Positions 54,608 through 60,679 of a stretch of DNA of 64,000 nucleotides are shown here, piece by piece. A model generated the notes under the pieces. It was not told the DNA's origin. It did no database searches and saw nothing but the letters and a program-made list of their open reading frames with translations. Source of the stretch: DATLFA01 sp039934635 (GTDB lineage: Bacteria; Actinomycetota; Acidimicrobiia; Acidimicrobiales; WLNW01); the NCBI GenBank assembly GCA_039934635.1, contig JBDTLT010000008.1, positions 11,124-75,123 on the forward strand. The letters run 5' to 3'. Every line of letters starts with the position of its first letter. Position 1 is the stretch's first letter. The position numbers and the translations under genes are program-made.

Positions 54608-55647
54608 GGTGATTCCTCCAACTCGATTGCGTGTGCGTTGGTGCGCAGTGACGCGACGACAGTGATCGCGAGAATGGCCAGGATGACGGCCAGTGACAGA
54701 TACGTGTTGATGTGTAGCCAACGGGACACGAGCATCTTCATGCCCACGAAGGCGAGGATGACGCCGAGCCCCACATTGAGATGCACCAGAGCGTCCTTGG
54801 CTCCTGCGAGAAGGAAGTAGATCGCGCGTAGGCCGAGGATCGCGAACGCATTCGACGTGAACACGATGAACTGGCTGCGGCTGACGGCCAACACGGCGGG
54901 TACGGAGTCGACGGCGAAGACCACGTCGGTCAACTCGACGAATATCAACACCAAGAACAGCGGCGTGGCGAAGCGCTTGCCGTTCTCCCGCACGAACATT
55001 TGCTGCCCGCGATAGCCCTCGGTGACGGGCACGATGCGCCGAGCCAGCCGGAAGATGGGGTTGTGCTCGGGGTCGATCTCGGTCTCGTCGTGGAACGCGA
55101 TGCGCCACGCGGTGATGACGAGGAACGCGCCGAAGATGATCTCGATCCACGAGAAACGATCGAGCAGCGCGACGCCGGCGAAGATGAAGATCGCGCGGAA
55201 GACGAGTGCGCCGAAGATGCCCCAGAACAACACCCGTCGGTGGTAGGCGCTGGGTACCGCGAAGAAGCCGAAGATGACGGCCCACACGAAGACGTTGTCG
55301 ACCGAGAGCGACTCTTCGATCACGTAGCCGGTCAGGTACTGGCCGGTCGCCGCACCACCGAGGGTGGCCCAGACGACGGCCCCGAACGCCAGGCCGATGG
55401 CCACCCACACGGCGGTGCCGAGGGCCGCGCTGCGCAACGTGACTTCGCGCTCTTGGCGGCGCAGGATCAACAGGTCGGCCGCCACCATCACGATGATCGC
55501 ACCCACCGTGGCGAACCACGCCCAAGCGGGGACGTGCAGGTCACCGCCGGGGATGTGGTCTGAGCCGGAAGAGGCAGCGAAGAGGGGGGAAGGCCACAGA
55601 GGCATAAGAGGCGGCTGACTGGGATCCCGGTACGCGGGCGAGGCCAC
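54604..55647 (-). CDS. TerC-family integral membrane protein
   Basis: 347 residues, about eight to nine helices. Family motifs EESLSVDNVFVWAVIF and FVELTDVVFAVDSVPAVLAVS carry the acidic residues that probably bind metal in transport; TerC relatives export manganese and confer tellurite resistance. GTG 55647 lies 9 nt after a TAAATT box and is preferred as leaderless; ATG 55605 is the alternative. Confidence 0.88.
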   Translation of the reverse strand: MASPAYRDPSQPPLMPLWPSPLFAASSGSDHIPGGDLHVPAWAWFATVGAIIVMVAADLLILRRQEREVTLRSAALGTAVWVAIGLAFGAVVWATLGGAATGQYLTGYVIEESLSVDNVFVWAVIFGFFAVPSAYHRRVLFWGIFGALVFRAIFIFAGVALLDRFSWIEIIFGAFLVITAWRIAFHDETEIDPEHNPIFRLARRIVPVTEGYRGQQMFVRENGKRFATPLFLVLIFVELTDVVFAVDSVPAVLAVSRSQFIVFTSNAFAILGLRAIYFLLAGAKDALVHLNVGLGVILAFVGMKMLVSRWLHINTYLSLAVILAILAITVVASLRTNAHAIELEESP

Positions 55648-55656
55648 GGTAGCGGG

Positions 55657-55662
55657 AATTTA
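55657..55662 (-). promoter_or_regulatory. -10 box (TAAATT) of terC-ppa, minus strand
   Basis: TAAATT on the minus strand ends 9 nt before the GTG at 55647. Confidence 0.4.
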
Positions 55663-55689
55663 TCCGGACCAGTTCCGATCGCTCCGGGC

Positions 55690-55695
55690 TACCGT
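55690..55695 (+). promoter_or_regulatory. -10 box (TACCGT) of the DMT transporter gene
   Basis: TACCGT ends 6 nt before the GTG at 55702; leaderless spacing. Confidence 0.4.
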
Positions 55696-55701
55696 GCCGA
55701 T

Positions 55702-56610
55702 GTGCGCGACCAGATGACGCGGCGGGGATGGTTGTTGTTCGCCGCCATGAGCCTTATCTGGGGCGTGCCCTATCTGCTGATCAAAGTGGCGGTGAAACAC
55801 GTCGAGCCCGTCGTGATCGTCTTCGGGCGCACGTCGATCGCGGCGGTGCTCGTGCTGGCGTTGGCCAAACGATCCGGTGCGGTGGCCGCCGCGGCCCGCC
55901 ACTGGAAGCTCGTGCTCGCGTTCGCCGCGATCGAGATGGCCGGCCCGTGGTTCCTGCTCACCAATGCAGAAAAGAGTCTGCCCTCAGGACTGACGGGTTT
56001 GATCGTGGCCTGTGTACCCATGGTCGGCGCCGTCGCCGCGTATCTGCTCGGCGATCACCGCGCGCTGGCCCCGTTGCGCTTGGTCGGCATCGGGGTCGGC
56101 CTCGGCGGTGTCGCGTTGCTCGTCGCGCACGATCTCGGTGGGTCCGACGGCATCCCGTGGTGGAGCGTCGGGCAGATGTTGTTGGTCTGCGTCGGTTACG
56201 CGACCGCCCCGTTCATCGTTGCTCGCCGTCTGCACGATGTGCCTGCGATGGGCGTGGTGGCGATCTCGCTCACGGCCGTCGCGCTCGTCTATGCGCCGTT
56301 GGCCTGGCATGCGCGCCCCGCCGAGAACCCGCCGGCCAAGGTGTGGTGGTCAGTCGTGGCTTTGGCGGTGGTGTGTACCGCCATCGCCTTCATCGTGTTC
56401 TTCAAGCTCATCAGCGAGGTCGGGCCCGAGCGCGCGACATTGATCACGTTCGTGAATCCTGCGGTCGCCATCATCCTCGGCGCAACGATTCTCGACGAGA
56501 AGATCACGGCGGCCACCGTTGCCGGCTTCTTCTTGGTGCTCGGTGGGTGCTGGCTCGCCACCCGACCAGACAGGGCAGCAGTGCCGACGTCCGAGGTGGC
56601 CGTCGTCTAG
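55702..56610 (+). CDS. EamA/DMT-family transporter
   Basis: 302 residues with ten predicted helices in two EamA halves: FAAMSLIWGVPYLLIKVAV and the second half starting near WWSVGQMLLVCVGYATAP, ending with FVNPAVAIILGATILDEKIT. Members export amino acids, metabolites or drugs; the substrate is unknown. It overlaps the convergent VOC gene by 4 bp. Confidence 0.9.
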   Translation: MRDQMTRRGWLLFAAMSLIWGVPYLLIKVAVKHVEPVVIVFGRTSIAAVLVLALAKRSGAVAAAARHWKLVLAFAAIEMAGPWFLLTNAEKSLPSGLTGLIVACVPMVGAVAAYLLGDHRALAPLRLVGIGVGLGGVALLVAHDLGGSDGIPWWSVGQMLLVCVGYATAPFIVARRLHDVPAMGVVAISLTAVALVYAPLAWHARPAENPPAKVWWSVVALAVVCTAIAFIVFFKLISEVGPERATLITFVNPAVAIILGATILDEKITAATVAGFFLVLGGCWLATRPDRAAVPTSEVAVV

Positions 56611-57080
56611 CTTGCACCCCACACTTCGAGGGCCTTGTCGTACACACCCTGGTTGTGCGAGATCTCGATGACGTTGCCGTCGGGGTCGGTCACCGCGCAG
56701 ATGTAGCCGATGGGGTCGGGCATGTCGGTCGGCTTCCACATGAGGCAACCTTCGGCCTCGCCCATCGCGGCGATGCGTTCGACTTCGGCGCGCGACGGCA
56801 CTTCGATGCCGATGTGCGCGAACGGCGCCATGATCGGCTGCGGACCCTTGTCCTGATCTTTGAGGAAGCTCACCAACACGAGGATGAACGGATGGTCGGC
56901 TTGGTCGGGATGCCCGAGCCATGCACCGTAGCCATCGTCATCAGAACGGCGATCGAGCAACTCGAGTGTGGTGTAGCGCTTGTACCACTCGATCGACTCG
57001 TCGATGTCATGGCAGGGCAGCGCGATGTGCGTCCACCGCGTGCCCCTCGGCCCATTGCGATGCTCGGCCACTTCAGCCAC
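56607..57080 (-). CDS. VOC family protein (second of pair)
   Basis: 157 residues, two VOC half-domains. Candidate metal ligands: His in THIALPCHD, His in AHIGIEV and Glu in VIEISHN, so a complete His-His-Glu set as in extradiol dioxygenases and glyoxalases. GTG 57080 overlaps the end of the upstream VOC gene by 8 bp and has GAAGGG in front. The two VOC genes form one minus-strand operon behind operator 3. Confidence 0.85.
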   Translation of the reverse strand: MAEVAEHRNGPRGTRWTHIALPCHDIDESIEWYKRYTTLELLDRRSDDDGYGAWLGHPDQADHPFILVLVSFLKDQDKGPQPIMAPFAHIGIEVPSRAEVERIAAMGEAEGCLMWKPTDMPDPIGYICAVTDPDGNVIEISHNQGVYDKALEVWGAS

Positions 57081-57567
57081 TGGTGAACCCTTCGGGGATG
57101 GTTGGGTCGTCGCCCGCCTTGCCCCACAAGATGATCTCGGTGCCCCATGGGTCGACGAATGCACCACAAAAGCCGTTGAACTCGGCCCAGTAGTGATCGC
57201 GCCACAAGATCGTGGCGCCGCGCGATTCGGCGGCCTCGAGGATGCGGTCTTGCGTGTCGTCGTCGGAGACGAGGATGTAGATGCGAGGGCCGCGACCGCG
57301 CGGCAAGTCGGTGTCGGGATAGCCGGCAGCGTGTTTGGGGTTGGGCCGCCCGTCGCTCACGTCGTAGATGCCCATGTGCAGGTTGCCGATGGACGACTGC
57401 TGATCGCTGTCGGGCAGCAGGAAATGTTGGCCGGGCACGATGCGATGGAACGTTCCCGCCGGTCGCCCTTCGACCTCCCAGTCGAATACTTCGGCGTAGA
57501 ACCGCGCGGTGGCCTCGGGATCGTTCGAGGGGAAGTCGACGAAGATCAGGGTGTTCGGATACGCCAT
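57073..57567 (-). CDS. VOC family protein (first of pair)
   Basis: 164 residues: PNTLIFVDFPSNDPEATARFYAEVFDWE, a domain of the bleomycin-resistance/glyoxalase type with a C-terminal half ILVSDDDTQDRILEAAESRGATILW and VDPWGTEIILW. The N-terminal ligand position is Phe/Val rather than His, so metal binding is less certain than in its partner. ATG 57567 lies only 18 bp from operator 3, which would overlap its promoter. Confidence 0.85.
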   Translation of the reverse strand: MAYPNTLIFVDFPSNDPEATARFYAEVFDWEVEGRPAGTFHRIVPGQHFLLPDSDQQSSIGNLHMGIYDVSDGRPNPKHAAGYPDTDLPRGRGPRIYILVSDDDTQDRILEAAESRGATILWRDHYWAEFNGFCGAFVDPWGTEIILWGKAGDDPTIPEGFTSG

Positions 57568-57585
57568 GGCGCGAAACCTAGCATC

Positions 57586-57602
57586 GGTCTGATGGTCAGA
57601 CC
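57586..57602. promoter_or_regulatory. Operator site 3 for the local GntR regulator
   Basis: GGTCTGATGGTCAGACC is the exact reverse complement of site 1, so on the minus strand it has the same orientation relative to the downstream VOC-VOC operon. Position is 18 bp before the first VOC start. Confidence 0.7.
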
Positions 57603-57610
57603 ATGGGGGC

Positions 57611-58975
57611 TCAGCGGATGGGCCAGCGCGACGGTGGGTCGATGCCGGCGCGGCGTAACAACTCGCCGGCCGCGTCCTCGGCGGCGCGGCGGAGCGTCTC
57701 GAGATCGACGGTCGTGCAGCGGCCGTCGCGAACGACGATTCGGCCGTCGACGAGGACGTCGCGCACGCTGCGACCGTCACTCGCCCACACCAATTGCACG
57801 ATGGGGTCGGCGCTGCGCGGGGCCCAGTGGGGGCCGGACGTGTCGTGCACCACGAGGTCGGCGCGCTTGCCCGGCTCCAACGAACCGATGCGGTCCGCCA
57901 TACCGATCGCCTCGGCGCCGCGAATCGTCAGCATCTCGAACGCGTCGTGCGCGCCGAAGCTCGTCGGATCGAGCGTCTGGTCCTTGGCGATGCCTGCCGC
58001 GAGCGCGGCGACACGAAGAGGATCGAGCGCGTCGGAGGCGTTCTCCGAATCACACCCGAGCGCGATGCGAGCACCTTGGCGGTGCAGCGCGCCATGACGT
58101 CCGTGAGCGGTGACGCCCTGGCCGAGGCGGAGGTAGGCCCACGGTGTGTACGCAATGGCAGTCGTGGTGCGCAACACGATGTCGCACTCGTCGTCGTCGA
58201 GATGCACCGCGTGCGCGAGCACCACGTGCGGTCCGAGTGCGCCGAGGCGATCGAAGTGCACGAGCGGCCGCGCGCCACCGCGCGCGAGATAGGCGATGGC
58301 ATCGGCCGGCGACGGTGAGATGTGAAAGGTGAGGCGCGAGTGCAGTTCGCGGGCAAGCGTCGACGCGCCCGACAAGAGTTCGTCGGACATCAAGTCGTGG
58401 CCCACGAGAGTGATCCAGCCGTCGACGAGATCGTCGCCGCGCCAGCGCTCGACGAGGGCGCGTTGGCGATCGAGCACTTCGTCAGCGGGGGCGGCGAACG
58501 GAGCGTCAGCGACGTCCCAACCCCACATGCCGACCGCGCCGCGCAGCCCCACGGCGCGGATTGCCGTGGCGACGCGATCGGGGTGAGCCACGGTGCCCGC
58601 CTCGATGACGGTGGTGATGCCGTTGGTGACCTGCTCGAGACACGACAGTGTCGCCGACAGTTCGTCGTCGTCGCCCGTGTGGTGCGCGTGCACGGGTACG
58701 GCCCATTCGAAGATCGACGCGCCGGGCGTGAGATCATCGGGGATCGCGGAGCGAATCAGGCGATCACCCGTCAGATGTTGGTGTGCGTTGACGAATCCCG
58801 GCGTGACGACGGCACGGGCATCACCGAGCACGTCGGCTTCAGGAAAGCGAGCCAGCAAGGCCGACGCTTTGTCGACCGCGACGATGGTCGGGCCGTCGAC
58901 GGCGACTGCGCCGTCGCGGATGATCTCGCGGCGCGCGTTCATGGTGACGACGTCGTGCCCGATCACCAACAACAC
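57611..58975 (-). CDS. Amidohydrolase (TRZ/ATZ/chlorohydrolase-like)
   Basis: 454 residues. TIM-barrel metal residues: H65 and H67 (GFVNAHQH), H218 (FHISP), H255 (LAHAVHLD) and D309 (LGCDSENASD). In most deaminases of this group the third motif is H-x-x-E and the Glu is catalytic; here it reads HISP, so chemistry may differ. Likely substrates are N-heterocycles or amines. GTG 58975 has GGAGG 4 nt upstream. It reads toward, but is separate from, the VOC pair behind operator 3, and is divergent to a Rieske oxygenase. Confidence 0.87.
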   Translation of the reverse strand: MLLVIGHDVVTMNARREIIRDGAVAVDGPTIVAVDKASALLARFPEADVLGDARAVVTPGFVNAHQHLTGDRLIRSAIPDDLTPGASIFEWAVPVHAHHTGDDDELSATLSCLEQVTNGITTVIEAGTVAHPDRVATAIRAVGLRGAVGMWGWDVADAPFAAPADEVLDRQRALVERWRGDDLVDGWITLVGHDLMSDELLSGASTLARELHSRLTFHISPSPADAIAYLARGGARPLVHFDRLGALGPHVVLAHAVHLDDDECDIVLRTTTAIAYTPWAYLRLGQGVTAHGRHGALHRQGARIALGCDSENASDALDPLRVAALAAGIAKDQTLDPTSFGAHDAFEMLTIRGAEAIGMADRIGSLEPGKRADLVVHDTSGPHWAPRSADPIVQLVWASDGRSVRDVLVDGRIVVRDGRCTTVDLETLRRAAEDAAGELLRRAGIDPPSRWPIR

Positions 58976-58977
58976 GT

Positions 58978-59011
58978 TGCCTCCAAAAACACTGTGCCTC
59001 CAGCAACACAG
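58978..59011. repeat. Imperfect 17-bp tandem repeat duplicating a Shine-Dalgarno sequence
   Basis: TGCCTCCAAAAACACTG is followed by TGCCTCCAGCAACACAG (3 mismatches). On the minus strand each copy carries GGAGGCA; only the one next to the GTG is at functional distance. Confidence 0.7.
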
Positions 59012-59015
59012 GCCA

Positions 59016-59025
59016 AGAGTACGAT
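59016..59025. promoter_or_regulatory. Bidirectional promoter with overlapping -10 boxes
   Basis: AGAGTACGAT gives TACTCT on the minus strand (toward the amidohydrolase) and TACGAT on the plus strand (toward the Rieske oxygenase), sharing the central TA, the same design as at 24658-24667. Confidence 0.4.
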
Positions 59026-59045
59026 CACGGTCGAAAGGCTGACCA

Positions 59046-60044
59046 ATGACGCGGAGCGATTCGTTCGCAAGCAATCCGGTGCTACGGCGCTATTGGTACC
59101 CAGTGGCCCTCGCCGACGAGATCGGCGCAGATCCCGTTGCGGCCGAGCTGTTGCGCGAGCGCCTCGTCTTGTGGCGCGACGACGACGGTGTGTTGGGCAC
59201 GGCGTACGACCGTTGCCCGCATCGCGAGTCGCCCCTGTCGCTCGGTCGCGTGGTCGAGGGTTGCTTGCAGTGTCCCTACCACGGATGGATGTTCGCGGCC
59301 GATGGCGCTTGTGTGCGCGTACCTTCGTCGTCGCCCGATCTGCCGGTGCCGCCCAAGGCTCACCTCGCCACGGTGCACGTGACCGAGCGCTATGGATTGG
59401 TGTGGGTGTGCCTCGACGAGCCGGTCGCGCCGATACCGGAGGTCGGGCAAGAAGACGACCCTGCGTTTCGCCGCATCAACAATCCGGTCGAACGGTGGCA
59501 CACGTCGGCGACGCGGATGACCGACAACTTCATGGACATCGCGCACTTCCCGTGGGTGCACATCGGCACGTTCGGCCGCGCGCAGGACACGTTGGTATCC
59601 AAGATCGAACTGCAGGCGCTCGACGACGCGTTCTACGGCTATCGCTATGAGGTCGAGGTCAACAATCCGGGTGCGGCCCGGGTGACGAGTGGGCAGGCGA
59701 CCGAGACGCTCACTCGTACGATGTCGACGGGGTTCAACCTGCCGTTCCTGGCGCGCAGCACGATCCGCTACGAGAGCGGTCTCGAACACATCTTGTTGCT
59801 CTGCACGACACCCATCGACGACATCACCTCGTATTTCACCTTCGTCGTCTGGCGCAACGACGACTTCTCGGTCCCCGCCGAGGAAGTGGTTGCGTTCGAC
59901 CGGGCGATCGGCGCGGAGGACAAGGTGATGCTCGAACGGGTGCCCGGCGTGTTACCGCTCGACCTGACGGCCACCGTCAGCGTGCAGTCGGACCGACCTT
60001 CGGTCGAATGGCGGCGCCGCCTGATCGAGCTCCTGGGGGAGTAG
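59046..60044 (+). CDS. Rieske non-heme iron oxygenase (short, VanA-like)
   Basis: 332 residues. Rieske ligands C57 and H59 (RCPHRESPLS), C76 and H79 (LQCPYHGWMF). Mononuclear iron site with H167 and H172 in NFMDIAHFPWVHIG and bridging D164. The short length and layout resemble O-demethylases of the VanA/DdmC kind rather than ring dioxygenases. Divergent from the amidohydrolase with 70 bp between starts, so the two are probably expressed together. No reductase partner is nearby. Confidence 0.9.
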   Translation: MTRSDSFASNPVLRRYWYPVALADEIGADPVAAELLRERLVLWRDDDGVLGTAYDRCPHRESPLSLGRVVEGCLQCPYHGWMFAADGACVRVPSSSPDLPVPPKAHLATVHVTERYGLVWVCLDEPVAPIPEVGQEDDPAFRRINNPVERWHTSATRMTDNFMDIAHFPWVHIGTFGRAQDTLVSKIELQALDDAFYGYRYEVEVNNPGAARVTSGQATETLTRTMSTGFNLPFLARSTIRYESGLEHILLLCTTPIDDITSYFTFVVWRNDDFSVPAEEVVAFDRAIGAEDKVMLERVPGVLPLDLTATVSVQSDRPSVEWRRRLIELLGE

Positions 60045-60072
60045 CGCCAGCCAGCTGCTAGCCTGCCTCGTC

Positions 60073-60092
60073 GGCCGGGTTTGCCCCCGGCC
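60073..60092 (+). promoter_or_regulatory. Hairpin in the rpsO leader
   Basis: GGCCGGG-TTTGCC-CCCGGCC, with GCCTG (60061) and CAGGC (60092) able to extend it. It lies about 95 nt before rpsO, possibly downstream of a TAGCCT box at 60058, and could be part of S15 autoregulation or a terminator of the Rieske gene. Confidence 0.45.
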
Positions 60093-60184
60093 AGGCTTCG
60101 AGCCCCGTCTGGCCAAGACGAGCACCGAGGCCGGGTATTCACCCCTCCCGCCCCTGGTGGGACTGCGCACCGAGGAGAATCGCA

Positions 60185-60454
60185 TTGGCCACCAACCTGC
60201 CCCCCAAAGACCAGACGATCGCGGCCAACCGGCTGCATGACACCGATACGGGCTCGCCCGAGGTGCAGATCGCGCTGCTGACCTCCCGCATCAACCACCT
60301 CACCGAGCACCTGAAGGTCCATGTCAAGGACCATCACAGCCGCCGAGGATTGCTGATGCTGGTCGGTCAACGACGCCGGTTGCTCGACTACGTCCGCAAG
60401 AACGACGTCGAGCGCTACCGCAGCATCATCGCAAAACACGGTCTGCGAAGGTAG
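60185..60454 (+). CDS. rpsO: 30S ribosomal protein S15
   Basis: 89 residues, normal length: DTGSPEVQIALLTSRINHLTEHLKVH and HHSRRGLLMLVGQRRRLLDYVRK are diagnostic. The start is TTG 60185 with GAGGAGAAT upstream. It restarts the conserved block after the 26-kb island; pnp follows. Confidence 0.96.
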   Translation: MATNLPPKDQTIAANRLHDTDTGSPEVQIALLTSRINHLTEHLKVHVKDHHSRRGLLMLVGQRRRLLDYVRKNDVERYRSIIAKHGLRR

Positions 60455-60462
60455 AAAGACGG

Positions 60463-60514
60463 CTGGCCCTCGGGCCAGTCAAACCACTAATCCCAATTTC
60501 GGGCCTCCGGCCCG
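60463..60514 (+). terminator. Two hairpins between rpsO and pnp
   Basis: CTGGCCC-TC-GGGCCAG (60463-60478) and CGGGCC-TCC-GGCCCG (60500-60514), 9 and 46 nt after the rpsO stop. The second is preceded by AATTT, but no T-run follows either. Confidence 0.5.
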
Positions 60515-60539
60515 GCCATCCATCAGGCGTCGTCAGTCG

Positions 60540-60595
60540 CCAGTTGCGTGTCGCTCACTACGGTCACAAGCCAAGAGCGAGAGGCAGACAACTGG
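60540..60595 (+). promoter_or_regulatory. Long-range stem in the pnp leader
   Basis: CCAGTTG (60540-60546) can pair with CAACTGG (60589-60595). PNPase mRNA leaders commonly carry structures used in autoregulation, so this stem and the two upstream hairpins are candidates. The 225-bp rpsO-pnp gap holds no gene. Confidence 0.3.
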
Positions 60596-60679
60596 AGTAC
60601 TGAAGTCGCCACGAACCGCACACGCTCGATTGCGTGGGCATCAGACGATGCGCGAAGGCGCATCAAACAAGGAGTTTCT

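Noticed and set aside
54083..55525. A 480-residue minus-strand frame covering ppa and most of terC
   Set aside because: Only its last 174 residues form a real protein (pyrophosphatase). The rest is an alternate frame of terC with Arg/His-rich nonsense composition.
56607..57567. Two VOC genes as a frameshifted single gene
   Set aside because: Each has its own start, full two-module VOC length and distinct sequence; the 8-bp overlap is normal translational coupling.
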